Assembly (NCBI RefSeq): GCF_030323265.1
Contig: NZ_CP104992.1
Coordinates: forward strand, 1,959,501 to 2,023,500
Length of the DNA stretch: 64,000 nucleotides
Origin: Terrirhizobium terrae
GTDB taxonomy: Bacteria > Pseudomonadota > Alphaproteobacteria > Rhizobiales > Rhizobiaceae
Direction of reading: 5' to 3'
Below the pieces are notes generated by a model that saw only the letters and a program-made list of their open reading frames with translations, made no database searches and was not told where the DNA came from. Within the stretch, counting starts at the first letter, position 1. Each line of letters starts with the position of its first letter. Below, one piece after another: positions 29,174 through 39,280 of this stretch. The translations under genes and the position numbers were made by a program.

Positions 29174-29546
29174 CGGCTCCATGCCGGAAGGCAGGCAGCA
29201 GAAGCGGCGGCGCGCGGAGCGTCGCGGCCATCTTTCCGAATATTGGGCGGCACTTTAACTGGTCATGAAGGGCTATCGCATTCTCGCGATCCGCTATCGT
29301 ACACGGGTCGGCGAGGTGGATATCGTTGCCCGCAGGAAGGCTCTGGTCGTCTTCGTCGAAGTGAAGGCGCGTGTTCGCGAAGGCGATGCGATCGACGCCG
29401 TCGGCTTCGATGCGCAAAGGCGCATAAGAGCAGCGAGCGAGATCTGGATTTCCAGGCGCCGCGACGCGCATCTTCTGTCTTTCCGCTATGATATCATCGC
29501 CATGCTTCCCCGCCGTCTTCCGCGCCATTTTCCCGATGCTTTCTGA
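29163..29546 (+). CDS. yraN: UPF0102 (YraN) endonuclease-like protein with an internal stop
   Basis: The natural start is ATG 29163 (MAASGSMPEGRQQKRRRAER), overlapping the rsmI stop. The frame stays constant but meets a TAA at 29256-29258 in the segment AAL-stop-LVMKGYRIL, where relatives have an aromatic residue. Downstream, RTRVGEVDIVARRKALVVFV and VEVKAR are the RecB/Holliday-junction-type nuclease motif of UPF0102. As written, either a 93-residue form starts at the ATG 29265 or the stop is a sequence error. The family function is unknown. Confidence 0.78.
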
Positions 29547-29578
29547 CGAGCTTGTGAAGTTTTTGCAAAGCTGTGCAC

Positions 29579-29618
29579 GCGTCACAAATCTGAAACAGAA
29601 CTGTTAAGAGCCTGTCAC
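29579..29618 (+). promoter_or_regulatory. Tandem Pho box (PhoB binding site) before ugpB
   Basis: Four 7-base units recur every 11 bases: GCGTCAC (29579), CTGAAAC (29590), CTGTTAA (29601) and CTGTCAC (29612), separated by AAAT, AGAA and GAGC. This is the direct-repeat architecture of the Pho box (CTGTCAT/C units). The ugpB ATG is 53 bases downstream. It agrees with phosphate-starvation control of glycerol-3-phosphate uptake. Confidence 0.75.
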
Positions 29619-29670
29619 GGGCAGGCCCTATTTCGATCCTCGATCCAACCAAGGCGGAGAGGACGAAACC

Positions 29671-30969
29671 ATGATCAAGAAGATTTCGATGGCCGCGATG
29701 GCAGTTGCTATGTCTGCAACGTCCTCGCTCGCAGCAACCAACATCACCTGGTGGCACGGCATGGGCGGCCGCAACGGTGAAGTCATCAACGAAGTGTCGC
29801 AGAAGTTCAACGCCGCGCAGACGGCTTGCGCCCTGACGCCGATCTCCAAGGGCACCTACGAAGAAGCGCTTGCCAGCGGCATCGCCGCCTTCCGTTCGGG
29901 CGAACAGCCGAACATCCTGCAGGTCTTCGACGCCGGCGCCGCGACCATCATCAACGCCAAGGGCGCGACCGTTGCCGCTGAAGATCTGATCAACAACGCA
30001 GGTTACAAGTTCGACCGCGAAGCCTTCATCGAAGGCGTCCGTTACTTCTACGCCGATCCGACCGGCAAGTTCATCGGCATGCCGTTCAACTCTTCGGCTC
30101 CGATCGCCTACATCAACACGCAGGCCTTCGAAAAGGCTGGCGTCGCCGTGCCGAAGACCTGGGAAGAATTCGAAGCTGCTGCTCCGAAGCTCAAGGAAGC
30201 CGGCTACATCGCCATGACCGCTTCGCAGCTGACCTGGCAGTTCACCGAGAACTTCTTCTCGCGTCACAACATCCAGTTCGCCACCAACAACAACGGCTAC
30301 GACACAGTTGTCGACACCAAGATGAACCTGACCGACAAGAACCTGGTCATGATGTTCGAAAAGCTGAAGTCCTGGTCGGACAACGGCTACTTCAAATATT
30401 ACGGCGCCGGCTGGAACGACAACCAGAAGCCGTTCGAAGAAGGCAAGGTTGCCATGTGGATCGGCTCGTCCGGTTCGTTCGGCGGCCTGCAGAAGACCGC
30501 GACCATGCCTTTCTCGGCTGACTTCCTGCCTTACTGGTCGGGCATCAAGGGCGCCGGCACCAACACTTTCATCGGTGGTGCAGCTCTCTTCGCCATGGCC
30601 GGCAAGCCGGAAGCCGAAAACAAGTGCGTCGCCGACTTCTTCCAGTTCCTGACCTCGCCGGAAATCCAGAAGTTCTACCACCAGGCCACCGGCTACGTCG
30701 CCATCACCGAGGCCGCCTACGAGCTGGCCAAGAAGGAAGGCTACTACGAGAAGCAGCCGGTTGCCGAAGTCGGCATCAAGCAGCTGATGCTGCCGTCGGG
30801 CGAATGGTCCAAGGGCTACCGCCTCGGCTTCTACCCGCAGATCCGCTCCATCATGGAACGCGAATACAACAAGATCTTCGCGGGTGAGACCACGGTCCAG
30901 AAGGCATTCGAAACCATCGAGAAGGAAGGCAACGACCTCCTCGCCCGTTTCGCCAAGACCGCCGGCTGA
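29671..30969 (+). CDS. ugpB: sn-glycerol-3-phosphate-binding periplasmic protein UgpB
   Basis: Solute-binding protein of the ABC importer for glycerol-3-phosphate and glycerophosphodiesters. It has 432 residues and a signal peptide ending near SSLAA-TN. The mature protein begins ITWWHGMGGRNGEVINEV, typical of UgpB, and contains ISKGTYEEALASGIAAFRSG and NSSAPIAYIN in the ligand-binding domain. It is the first gene of ugpBAEC and follows a four-repeat Pho box. A strong hairpin after it probably makes it the most abundant product. Confidence 0.96.
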   Translation: MIKKISMAAMAVAMSATSSLAATNITWWHGMGGRNGEVINEVSQKFNAAQTACALTPISKGTYEEALASGIAAFRSGEQPNILQVFDAGAATIINAKGATVAAEDLINNAGYKFDREAFIEGVRYFYADPTGKFIGMPFNSSAPIAYINTQAFEKAGVAVPKTWEEFEAAAPKLKEAGYIAMTASQLTWQFTENFFSRHNIQFATNNNGYDTVVDTKMNLTDKNLVMMFEKLKSWSDNGYFKYYGAGWNDNQKPFEEGKVAMWIGSSGSFGGLQKTATMPFSADFLPYWSGIKGAGTNTFIGGAALFAMAGKPEAENKCVADFFQFLTSPEIQKFYHQATGYVAITEAAYELAKKEGYYEKQPVAEVGIKQLMLPSGEWSKGYRLGFYPQIRSIMEREYNKIFAGETTVQKAFETIEKEGNDLLARFAKTAG

Positions 30970-30988
30970 TAACGCCTCCTGTAACGGT

Positions 30989-31020
30989 CCGTCCGCCTTT
31001 CGAAGGCGGGCGGGCCTTTT
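30989..31020 (+). terminator. Intercistronic hairpin between ugpB and ugpA
   Basis: CCGTCCGCCTT and AAGGCGGGCGG form an eleven-base stem (30989-31013) around TCG, followed by GCCTTTT. It probably ends part of the transcripts or stabilises the ugpB 3' end, giving more binding protein than permease, as is usual in ABC import operons. Confidence 0.7.
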
Positions 31021-31045
31021 GCACAAATAAGAAAAGGGGAGTGTC

Positions 31046-32023
31046 GTGGCCTATACGACGTCGCAGCCGCAGACCGGCGGCTTCCTGTCCCGTCTCGGGT
31101 TCGGCGCCAAGGCGCGCAAGCCTGCCGCCCAGGCAGAAGAGATGAAGCGCGTGCAGTTCACGTCGCCGATCCTCCCTTATGTCTTCCTGTTTCCGCAGCT
31201 CGCGGTGATTTTCGTCTTCTTCTACTGGCCCTCGGTCCAGGCCTTGAGCTCGTCCTTCTATATCGAGGACCCGTTCGGCTTCGGCTCGACCTTTGTCGGC
31301 ATGAGCAACTATACCGACGCGCTGTTCAGCTCCGAATACCAGTCGATCGCGCTGTTCACGGCAGTATTCACCCTGCTCGTCACGTTCTTCTCGCTGGCGA
31401 TCGGCATGCTGCTTGCGGTCAAGGCCGACCGGATCATCAAGGGCAGCTCGACCTACAAGACGCTGCTGATTGCCGTCTATGCTATCGCCGCACCTGTCGC
31501 GGGCCTGATCGGCATGATGTTCTTCGACCAGCATATCGGCACCTTCGTCAAGATGATGTCCTATGTCGGCTGGAACATGCAGGTGGGCCTGAACTACTAC
31601 GACACGGCCTTCGCCATGGTCGTCGTTGCGGTCTGGAAACAGATCCCCTACAACTTCATCTTTCTGCTGTCGGGCCTGCAGAATGTGCCGGTCTCGGTGC
31701 GCGAGGCGGCAACGATCGACTGCAGTTCCGGCTTGCGTCGTTTCTGGACCGTCACTCTGCCGCTGCTCGCCCCGACCGCCTTCTTCCTCCTGATCATCAA
31801 CGTCACCTATGCGCTGTTCGATACGTTCGGCCTGATCGACGTGATGGTGAAGGACAAGCCGGCCAACAACCCGATCACGCTGGTCTACAAGGTCTACAAT
31901 GACGGTTTCCGCGGCAACGATCTCGGCGGCTCCTCGGCCCAGTCCGTCATCCTGATGATCGTCGTCTTCGTTCTCACCATCTTCCAGTTCCGCTTCATCG
32001 AGAAGCGCGTCCATTACAATTGA
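31046..32023 (+). CDS. ugpA: Glycerol-3-phosphate ABC transporter permease UgpA
   Basis: The GTG start at 31046 follows AAAAGGGGA, giving 325 residues. An N-terminal extension of about 35 residues precedes the first helix, so a start at the internal ATG (31142, MKRVQF) is possible. Six transmembrane helices are present, with the EAA loop SVREAATIDCSSGLRRFWTV that docks with the ATPase. It is the second gene of ugpBAEC; ugpE follows 6 bases after it. Confidence 0.94.
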   Translation: MAYTTSQPQTGGFLSRLGFGAKARKPAAQAEEMKRVQFTSPILPYVFLFPQLAVIFVFFYWPSVQALSSSFYIEDPFGFGSTFVGMSNYTDALFSSEYQSIALFTAVFTLLVTFFSLAIGMLLAVKADRIIKGSSTYKTLLIAVYAIAAPVAGLIGMMFFDQHIGTFVKMMSYVGWNMQVGLNYYDTAFAMVVVAVWKQIPYNFIFLLSGLQNVPVSVREAATIDCSSGLRRFWTVTLPLLAPTAFFLLIINVTYALFDTFGLIDVMVKDKPANNPITLVYKVYNDGFRGNDLGGSSAQSVILMIVVFVLTIFQFRFIEKRVHYN

Positions 32024-32029
32024 GAGGGG

Positions 32030-32878
32030 ATGGCCATGTATCGCACCCGGTTTTCCGATCACCTCGTCCTCATCCTCGGCGCACTGTTTCTCTGCACGCC
32101 GGTCGTGGTGGCCTTCATGACCTCCACCCATACGGCGGCCGACATTCACAGTAACGGCCTGTCGCTCTCCTGGGGTGGCCATTTCGTCGAAACCTATGAG
32201 AAGGTGCTGACCCAGCGCGGCGGCTTTACCGGTGAGATCACCGGCGCCCGCATGGTGATGAATTCGCTGATCCTCGGCGTCGGCTTCGCGCTCGGCAAGA
32301 TCGTGCTGTCGATGATGGCCGCCTATGCCATCGTCTATTTCCGCTTCCCGATGGCGACGCTTTCCTTCTGGGTGATCTTCACCACGCTGCTCCTGCCGCT
32401 CGAAGTGCGCATCATGCCCTCCTACCAGGTCATGTCGGATCTCGGCCTCCTGAACAGCTATACGGGCCTCATCGTGCCGCTTCTCGCCTCGGCGACTGGC
32501 ACCTTCTATTTCCGCCAGTTCTTCAAGTCGGTACCGGAAGAGCTGCTGGAGGCCGCGCGCATCGATGGCGCCGGCCCGTTCAAGTTCTTCATCGACATCC
32601 TGATCCCGATCTCCCGCACCATGATCGCGGCGATCTTCATCATCATGTTCGTCTACGGCTGGAACCAGTATCTCTGGCCGATGCTGATGACGACCGATGA
32701 GCGCTTCTTCACCCTGATGCGCGGCATCAAATCCATCCTGCAGGTCTGGGTCGGCTCGCAGATCCCCGATTACAACGAGGCTTTCGCGCTGGCGGTTCTC
32801 GCCATGCTTCCGCCCGTGGCTATCGTGGTGCTCTTCCAGAGCTGGTTCATCAAGGGCCTGACCGAAAGCGACAAGTAA
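32030..32878 (+). CDS. ugpE: Glycerol-3-phosphate ABC transporter permease UgpE
   Basis: A 282-residue inner-membrane permease with six helices. The EAA loop is [20 protein letters not shown]. The typical C-terminal stretch [20 protein letters not shown] is followed by [10 protein letters not shown]. It forms the channel together with UgpA and is the third gene of ugpBAEC, only a few bases from its neighbours. Confidence 0.95.
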   Translation: MAMYRTRFSDHLVLILGALFLCTPVVVAFMTSTHTAADIHSNGLSLSWGGHFVETYEKVLTQRGGFTGEITGARMVMNSLILGVGFALGKIVLSMMAAYAIVYFRFPMATLSFWVIFTTLLLPLEVRIMPSYQVMSDLGLLNSYTGLIVPLLASATGTFYFRQFFKSVPEELLEAARIDGAGPFKFFIDILIPISRTMIAAIFIIMFVYGWNQYLWPMLMTTDERFFTLMRGIKSILQVWVGSQIPDYNEAFALAVLAMLPPVAIVVLFQSWFIKGLTESDK

Positions 32879-32889
32879 GGAACAAGACA

Positions 32890-33996
32890 ATGGCCGCGAT
32901 CGACATCAGCAGCGTTGGCAAGATCTATAATGGCGGCGTCCGTGCCGTATCCGACATCAATCTCGATATTCGGGATGGCGAGTTCATCGTCCTCGTCGGC
33001 CCCTCCGGCTGCGGCAAGTCCACGCTTCTGCGCATGGTGGCCGGCCTCGAGGCGATTTCCGAAGGCAAGGTGAAGATCGGCGACCGCGTGGTCAACGAGG
33101 TGGAGCCGGCCGATCGCGATATCGCCATGGTCTTCCAGAACTACGCGCTCTATCCGCATATGTCGGTGCGGCAGAACCTGGAATATGGCCTGAAGAACCG
33201 CAAGACGCCGAAGGCCGAGATCGACGAGCGCGTGGCGGAAGCCGCTCGCATGCTGGAGATCGCCCAGTATCTCGATCGCAAGCCGCGCGCGCTTTCCGGC
33301 GGTCAGCGCCAGCGTGTCGCCATGGGCCGCGCCATCGTCCGCAAGCCGGCCGTCTTCCTGTTCGACGAGCCTCTGTCCAACCTCGATGCCAAGCTGCGTG
33401 TTTCCATGCGCGGCGAGATCAAGCGCCTGCAGCGCCGCCTCGGCACAACCTCAATCTACGTCACCCACGACCAGCTGGAGGCGATGACGCTCGCCGATCG
33501 TCTCGTCGTTTTGAACGGCGGGAAGATCGAGCAGGTCGGCGCGCCGCTCGACGTCTATCACACCCCGGCCTCCACCTTCGTCGCAAGCTTCATCGGCTCG
33601 CCGGCCATGAACCTCGTCAAGGGCGAGGTCCACGGCGATCGCCTGGCAATCGGCCCCGGCCTGCTCGGCCTCAACGGCTTTGCTCCGGCCTCCGGCGCCG
33701 TCACGGTCGGCCTGCGTGCCGAAGACATCCGTCTCGCACCGGCCGGCGAGAACAGCCTGCCGTTCAAGGTGGAATATGCCGAGGAACTCGGCTCCCAGCG
33801 GCTCGTCCATGGTCTGATCGGGGATCAGCCCGTCACGGTGGCGGTTTCTTCCGAGGCCGAACTTGGCCCGGAACTGCATCTGTCGATCGATGCCTCGCGC
33901 CTGCATTTCTTTAACGCCGAGACCGGCAAGCGGCTGGAAGGCCGCGCCTCGACAGCGGCAGCTCCTGTGGCTGGAAAGATACAGCCGGTGGCTTGA
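32890..33996 (+). CDS. ugpC: Glycerol-3-phosphate ABC transporter ATP-binding protein UgpC
   Basis: A 368-residue ATPase with Walker [10 protein letters not shown], the signature [14 protein letters not shown], Walker [14 protein letters not shown] and the H-loop VTHDQ. The C-terminal third is the regulatory MOI/TOBE-type domain of the MalK/UgpC subfamily ([11 protein letters not shown]). It ends the ugp operon. A hairpin-like CGATCG...CGATCG pair at about 34013-34036 could terminate transcription. Confidence 0.95.
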   Translation: MAAIDISSVGKIYNGGVRAVSDINLDIRDGEFIVLVGPSGCGKSTLLRMVAGLEAISEGKVKIGDRVVNEVEPADRDIAMVFQNYALYPHMSVRQNLEYGLKNRKTPKAEIDERVAEAARMLEIAQYLDRKPRALSGGQRQRVAMGRAIVRKPAVFLFDEPLSNLDAKLRVSMRGEIKRLQRRLGTTSIYVTHDQLEAMTLADRLVVLNGGKIEQVGAPLDVYHTPASTFVASFIGSPAMNLVKGEVHGDRLAIGPGLLGLNGFAPASGAVTVGLRAEDIRLAPAGENSLPFKVEYAEELGSQRLVHGLIGDQPVTVAVSSEAELGPELHLSIDASRLHFFNAETGKRLEGRASTAAAPVAGKIQPVA

Positions 33997-34103
33997 TTGC
34001 CGTCATTGGCCGATCGCTAATATTTTAACGATCGCTTGAATGCACTGGTGATTTCTTTCTGCTACATCCCGGCGAAACTGGACTTGTTTCTCTTGAGGAT
34101 AGT

Positions 34104-34616
34104 ATGAGCTGGCACATGATCGTCGCGGCGGCAGCCATGGCAGTGGGATATCGCGCGCGTGCACAGCACGTCATGCCTGCGCCTCAGCCTGCGCCGGTAT
34201 TCGTCGGCGCCTGTCCGGACAGTATCGTGATGGAGCCACTTCCCATCGAACCGAGCTGGATCCTGTCCGGTGATCCCCAGGCACGCTCCGGCGCCCATTC
34301 CAAGGCGGAGGATGGATGTGCTGTGACCGGCGTATGGGACTGCACCGCCGGCAGCTTTCGCTGGTATTTTGGCTGGGACGAGACGGTCGTCATCCTGGAA
34401 GGCGAGGTCCATGTGACCGCCGAGGACGGCACCGAGCGCGTATTGCGCAAGGGTGACATCGGCTATTTCAAAGGCGGCACCTGGGCCACCTGGCATGTCG
34501 AAACCTATGTGCGCAAGATCGCCTTCCTGCGCAAGCCTTTCCCGTCGCCGATTGTCGCCATGTTCCGCTTCAAGAAGGCGCTTCGACCGAAGCCCGCACT
34601 CGGCCTCGCCGCCTGA
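34104..34616 (+). CDS. Cupin-domain protein (DUF861/EutQ-like)
   Basis: A 170-residue protein. The cupin barrel occupies the C-terminal two-thirds: GSFRWYFGWDETVVILEGEV is motif 1 and KGDIGYFKGGTWATWHVET is motif 2. The classic metal-binding histidines are partly replaced; H in WHVET is present. The N-terminal 45 residues contain a short hydrophobic run (MIVAAAAMAVGY). This could be a weak membrane anchor, or a later start may be used. It resembles the COG3450 cupins of unknown function. It is a single gene between ugp and gshB. Confidence 0.75.
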   Translation: MSWHMIVAAAAMAVGYRARAQHVMPAPQPAPVFVGACPDSIVMEPLPIEPSWILSGDPQARSGAHSKAEDGCAVTGVWDCTAGSFRWYFGWDETVVILEGEVHVTAEDGTERVLRKGDIGYFKGGTWATWHVETYVRKIAFLRKPFPSPIVAMFRFKKALRPKPALGLAA

Positions 34617-34719
34617 TCCGGCAGCGGCCTCGATTGCGGCTCTGATTGCGCCGCCCGCATTGCTTTCGGCCGGCCCCTATCCTACATCAGGCGGGCATTT
34701 TTCCCCGGGGGCATAAAAC

Positions 34720-35667
34720 ATGGCGCATGTTCGCAAGGTCGCAATTCAGATGGACCATATTTCCGGCATCAACATTGCCGGCGATTCCACCTTCGCAATG
34801 ACCTTGGAGGCGCAGTCCCGCGGCTACGAGCTCTTCCACTATACGCCCGATCGCCTGACCATGCGCGACGGCAAGATCTTCGCGGCGGTCGAGCCGCTGC
34901 AGGTCCGCGACATCAAGGGCGACCATTACACGCTCGGGGAAAAGCAGCGTGTCGATCTCTCGCAGATGGATGTCGTGCTGCTCCGCCAGGATCCGCCATT
35001 CGACATGGGCTACATCACCTCGACCCATCTTCTCGAGCGCATCCATCCGAAGACGCTGGTCGTCAATGATCCGGCCTGGGTGCGCAATTCGCCGGAAAAG
35101 ATCTTCGTCACCGAATTCGCCGACCTGATGCCGGCCACGCTGATCTCCCGTGACGTCACCGAGATCGCCGCCTTCCGCCAGGAAATGGGTGACATCATCC
35201 TGAAGCCGCTTTACGGCAATGGCGGCGCCGGCGTTTTCCACTCCACTCGCGACGACCGCAACTTCACCTCGCTGATCGAGATGTTCAGCCAGATGTATCG
35301 CGGCGAGCCCTTCATCGCGCAGGCCTATCTGCCGGCGGTGCGCAAGGGCGACAAGCGCATCCTGCTGGTCAACGGCGAGCCGGTCGGCGCAATCAACCGC
35401 GTGCCGGCTGAAACCGACAGCCGCTCCAACATGCATGTAGGCGGTCGCGCCGAGCCGACCGAACTGACGACACGCGAAAAGGAAATCTGCGCCCGCATCG
35501 GACCTGCGCTGCGCGAGCGCGGCTTCATTTTCGTCGGCATCGACGTCATCGGCGACTATATGACGGAGATCAACGTCACCTCGCCGACCGGCATCCGCGA
35601 GGTGCAGAAATTCGGCGGCGCCGATGTCGCAAGCCTTATGTGGGATGCGATCGAGGCCAGGAACTAA
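34720..35667 (+). CDS. gshB: Glutathione synthetase
   Basis: ATP-grasp enzyme that joins gamma-glutamylcysteine and glycine. The 315-residue product begins [23 protein letters not shown]-grasp features include [16 protein letters not shown] and the end segment [19 protein letters not shown], the GshB signature. A clear terminator follows. The length and all key segments are normal. Confidence 0.95.
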   Translation: MAHVRKVAIQMDHISGINIAGDSTFAMTLEAQSRGYELFHYTPDRLTMRDGKIFAAVEPLQVRDIKGDHYTLGEKQRVDLSQMDVVLLRQDPPFDMGYITSTHLLERIHPKTLVVNDPAWVRNSPEKIFVTEFADLMPATLISRDVTEIAAFRQEMGDIILKPLYGNGGAGVFHSTRDDRNFTSLIEMFSQMYRGEPFIAQAYLPAVRKGDKRILLVNGEPVGAINRVPAETDSRSNMHVGGRAEPTELTTREKEICARIGPALRERGFIFVGIDVIGDYMTEINVTSPTGIREVQKFGGADVASLMWDAIEARN

Positions 35668-35693
35668 GGTTTCGCGTATCAAGGAATAGACAG

Positions 35694-35719
35694 TGGGCGC
35701 TCCGGGCGCCCATTTTTTT
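35694..35719 (+). terminator. Rho-independent terminator after gshB
   Basis: TGGGCGC (35694-35700) pairs with GCGCCCA (35706-35712), followed by seven Ts. It starts 26 bases after the gshB stop. Confidence 0.85.
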
Positions 35720-35846
35720 ATTCCGTATGTTCGATTTTTGTTCTTGTTAAAAATATGGCACTATGTCAGCTTATGGTTGTGCTGGCGCGAAGGCAGGCCA
35801 AGGGGGCAAGGCTGCGTTCCGGACATGATGTTTGGGAGCGGTTCGC

Positions 35847-37382
35847 ATGGTTTCACGCGTCAGTACCGTTGCATTCCAGGGGATAGAAGGTGTCTCCGTC
35901 GACGTCCAGGTCATGGTCGGGCCGGGCAAGATGGGCATGCATATCGTCGGCCTGCCGGACAAGGCGGTGGCCGAGAGCCGCGAGCGGGTGCAGGCGGCCC
36001 TCCATGCCTCGGGTCTCGCCATGCCGCCGAAGAAGGTGACGGTCAATCTGGCCCCCGCTGACCTCCCCAAGGAGGGCTCGCATTTCGATCTTGCGATTGC
36101 GCTCGGCCTCATGGCAGCCCTCGGCGCCATCCCGGCGGATGCGATCGCAGACTATGTGGTGATCGGCGAACTGAACCTCGACGGCACGCTGGCGGCCGTG
36201 GCCGGCGCGCTTCCGGCGGCGATCAGCGCCAATGCGCTCGGCAAGGGACTGATCTGCCCGGCCGACAGCGGTCCGGAAGCGGCCTGGGCCGGGCCGGATA
36301 TCGATCTTCTGGCACCCCGCAGCCTGATCGGTCTTGCCAATCATTTTCGCGGCACGCAGGTCATGTCCCGGCCGCAGCCGGCGATCCGCGCTCTGCCCGC
36401 CAATCTGCCGGATCTCGCCGAGATAAAGGGCCAGGAAAGCGCGAAGCGGGCGCTGGAAGTGGCGGCCGCCGGCGGTCATAACCTCCTGATGGTCGGCCCG
36501 CCGGGCTCCGGAAAATCAATGCTGGCGGCGCGGCTGCCGTCCATCCTCCCGCCGCTCTCGGCTGCCGAGTTGCTGGAAGTCTCGATGATCCATTCGATCG
36601 CCGGACAATTGTCGGGCGGCAAGCTCTCGGATCGTCGGCCCTATCGCGCGCCGCACCATTCAGCCACCATGGCGGCCCTTGTCGGCGGTGGCCTGCGCGC
36701 GCGGCCGGGCGAAGCCTCGCTCTCGCATCACGGCGTGCTGTTTCTCGACGAGTTTCCCGAATTTTCGCCGCAGGTGCTGGATGCATTGCGCCAGCCGCTG
36801 GAAACCGGCGAATGCGTCATCGCCCGCGCCAACCATCGTGTTTCCTATCCGGCCAATATTCAGCTCGTCGCGGCCATGAACCCCTGCCGCTGCGGCATGG
36901 CAGGCGAGCCGGGCCACGCCTGTGCCCGCGGCCCGCGCTGCGCCGCCGACTATCAGGGCCGCATCTCTGCGCCGCTGATGGACCGTATCGATATCCGCAT
37001 CGACGTGCCGGCGGTATCGGCGAGCGACCTCATTCGCCCGGCTCCGGCCGAAAGCAGTGCCGACGTCGCCCGCCGGGTCTTTGCGGCGCGAGAGTTGCAG
37101 CGGGATCGCTATGAGACGGCAGAAGCGCGTGGCCCACTCACCAATGCGCGGTGTTCGACGGCGATGATCGAGCGCTTTGCCGAGCCCGATCCATCCGGCC
37201 TGCAATTGCTGCGGGATGCGGCGGAAAAGCTGAAATTTTCCGCCCGCGGCTATCATCGCGTCCTGAAAGTCGCGCGGACGCTCGCGGATCTCGACGGCAA
37301 GCCGACAGTCGGGCGCCTGCATCTGGCCGAGGCGATCTCCTATCGCATGGCGAGCGAACGGCTTGCGATTGCCGCAGCGTAA
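35847..37382 (+). CDS. comM: YifB/ComM-family Mg-chelatase-like AAA+ ATPase
   Basis: A 510-residue protein; the start at 35847 follows a GGGAG box. The N-terminal ChlI/Lon-like domain (residues 1-170, beginning MVSRVSTVAFQGIEGVSVDV) is followed by the AAA+ core with Walker A GPPGSGKSM, Walker B VLFLDEFPEF and the AMNPCRCG zinc-finger-like segment. The C-terminal part has the YHRVLKVARTLADL helix. In naturally competent species ComM is a branch-migration helicase for integrating DNA. Here it stands alone next to gshB, a common rhizobial order. Confidence 0.9.
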   Translation: MVSRVSTVAFQGIEGVSVDVQVMVGPGKMGMHIVGLPDKAVAESRERVQAALHASGLAMPPKKVTVNLAPADLPKEGSHFDLAIALGLMAALGAIPADAIADYVVIGELNLDGTLAAVAGALPAAISANALGKGLICPADSGPEAAWAGPDIDLLAPRSLIGLANHFRGTQVMSRPQPAIRALPANLPDLAEIKGQESAKRALEVAAAGGHNLLMVGPPGSGKSMLAARLPSILPPLSAAELLEVSMIHSIAGQLSGGKLSDRRPYRAPHHSATMAALVGGGLRARPGEASLSHHGVLFLDEFPEFSPQVLDALRQPLETGECVIARANHRVSYPANIQLVAAMNPCRCGMAGEPGHACARGPRCAADYQGRISAPLMDRIDIRIDVPAVSASDLIRPAPAESSADVARRVFAARELQRDRYETAEARGPLTNARCSTAMIERFAEPDPSGLQLLRDAAEKLKFSARGYHRVLKVARTLADLDGKPTVGRLHLAEAISYRMASERLAIAAA

Positions 37383-37548
37383 GGGGAGTGGGGTCCGGTC
37401 GGCGTGGTGGGTTCCAGTTGGTGAGGCATTCCAACTGAGCGGCAATGCTGGCTGCTGGAAAGGCGGATGTCGCATGGAGGAAGCGCGCCGCTTTTGGATG
37501 AAGGGCGCGCTTGGGGATCACAAGCCGCTGCTGCGGCGTATCCGGGGG

Positions 37549-38516
37549 CTACTCGCCCAGGCCGTCGAACAGCGCAGTCGAAAGATAGCGCTCGGCGAAC
37601 GAGGGGATGATGACGACGATGGTCTTGCCGGCGTTTTCCGGGCGGCTGCCCACTTCGATCGCGGCGGTGAGTGCGGCGCCGGAAGAGATGCCCACCGGCA
37701 CGCCTTCGAGCCGGGCGACGAGCCGTGCCATATCCATGGACTCAGGCGCGCTGACGGTGACGACCTCGTCATAGACATGCGTGTCGAGAATTTTGGCGCA
37801 AAGCCCGCACCGATGCCCTGGATCTTGTGCGGGCCGGGTTCGCCACCGGAAAGAACGGGCGATTCTTCCGGCTCGACGGCGATCACCTTGAGGCCGGGCT
37901 TGCGGGCCTTGAGCACCTGTCCGGCGCCGGTAATCGTACCGCCCGTGCCGATCCCGGCAACGAGAATGTCGATCGCGCCGTCCGTATCGTTCCAGATCTC
38001 CTCCGCCGTCGTCTTGCGGTGGATTTCTGGATTGGCCGGGTTTTCGAACTGCTGCGGAATGATGGCGTCGGGCAGCGAGGCGGCAAGTTCCTCGGCCTTG
38101 GCGATCGCACCCTTCATCCCCTTCGGGCCTTCGGTAAGCACCAGTTCCGCGCCGAGCAGGGCCAGCATCTTGCGGCGCTCGACAGACATCGTCTCCGGCA
38201 TGGTCAAGATCAGCTTGTAGCCCTTGGCGGCGGCGGCAAAGGCAAGCGCGATCCCGGTATTGCCGGATGTCGGCTCGACCAGCGTCGACTTGCCGGGCGT
38301 GATCTTGCCCTGTGCTTCCAGGCTTTCGATCATGGCGACGCCGATGCGGTCCTTCACCGAAGCGATCGGATTGAAGAATTCGAGCTTGGCCAGAAGATTG
38401 GCCTTCACACCCTTTTCCTTCGCCAGCTTGTCGAGCCGCACGATCGGCGTATCGCCGATCGTCTCCGTGATCGACGCATAGACCTTGCCGCGTCCGGGTT
38501 TCTTCGTGTCCGTCAT
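37549..38516 (-). CDS. cysK: Cysteine synthase A (O-acetylserine sulfhydrylase) (frame broken by a 1-base deletion)
   Basis: PLP enzyme making cysteine from O-acetylserine and sulfide. The PLP lysine is in [11 protein letters not shown]. The substrate loop [11 protein letters not shown] and the glycine-rich phosphate loop [10 protein letters not shown] are present. The frame is lost near the TTTT run 37791-37794, before [11 protein letters not shown]. With one base restored the product is 322 residues, ending ALFDGLGE at 37549. It is a single gene with normal motifs otherwise. Confidence 0.92.
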
Positions 38517-38710
38517 GACCGTCTCCCTTAGAATGCCTTCGTTCTTGTCGGGAGAATAGGGCTGCGATCACTCTATGACCAGAGCGTCATCATTGCGCGG
38601 GCACCCGGGATTTGGCGAAAACAGTTGCAAGGAAACTGCCCGGCCTGGTCGCGGCGGTTCAGCTGGCTCAAGCCGTTTTCGGCAGCGGGAAAGCAGGATG
38701 GAGGACGGCG

Positions 38711-39181
38711 TCAGACGCCGGTTGAGCCGAAGCCGCCGGCACCGCGGGTTGTTTCGGTCGTCTCGCTGATCTCCGCCACCTGCACCTGGGTCACGGGCGC
38801 CACCACCATCTGGGCGATCCGCATGCCGCGCGTGATGACGAAATCCTCATCACCCAGATTGACCAGCAGCACCTTCACTTCGCCGCGGTAATCGCTGTCG
38901 ATCGTGCCGGGCGTGTTGAGGCAGGTAATGCCGTTCTTGAAGGCAAGGCCGGAGCGCGGACGGATCTGCGCCTCGAAACCGGCGGGGATCTCGAAGATGA
39001 AGCCGGTCGGCACCAGCGCCCGCTTGCCTGGCGCGATCGTCAGGGGCTCGCCCTCGGCCACGGCGGCGCGCATATCCATGCCCGCAGCGCCGGAAGTCTC
39101 GTAAGCGGGAAGGTCGAGGCCGTCGCCATTGGCAAGGCGGATGAGGTTGAGCAGGGGAGCGGAGGCGGAGTGAACGTTCAT
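38711..39181 (-). CDS. dut: dUTP diphosphatase
   Basis: Trimeric dUTPase that hydrolyses dUTP to dUMP, keeping uracil out of DNA. It has 156 residues from the ATG at 39181. All five motifs are seen: [45 protein letters not shown] and the C-terminal [10 protein letters not shown] arm. The frame continues far upstream, but that part is antisense to prfC. In many alphaproteobacteria dut is next to coaBC; here about 11 kb of other genes lie between. Confidence 0.94.
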   Translation of the reverse strand: MNVHSASAPLLNLIRLANGDGLDLPAYETSGAAGMDMRAAVAEGEPLTIAPGKRALVPTGFIFEIPAGFEAQIRPRSGLAFKNGITCLNTPGTIDSDYRGEVKVLLVNLGDEDFVITRGMRIAQMVVAPVTQVQVAEISETTETTRGAGGFGSTGV

Positions 39182-39280
39182 GGGCGCATTAGCCCGTCCT
39201 GTGCCTTGGGGGTCAAACACGAATTGAAAGTTATCCACTAAGTCGTTAGATACGCGGCAACTCGAAGGATTGTTGCTCCC

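Noticed and set aside
30851-32890. A 679-residue open frame on the minus strand, rich in Asp, His and Arg
   Set aside because: It is antisense to ugpA and ugpE, which have unmistakable permease motifs; the skewed composition is typical of shadows.
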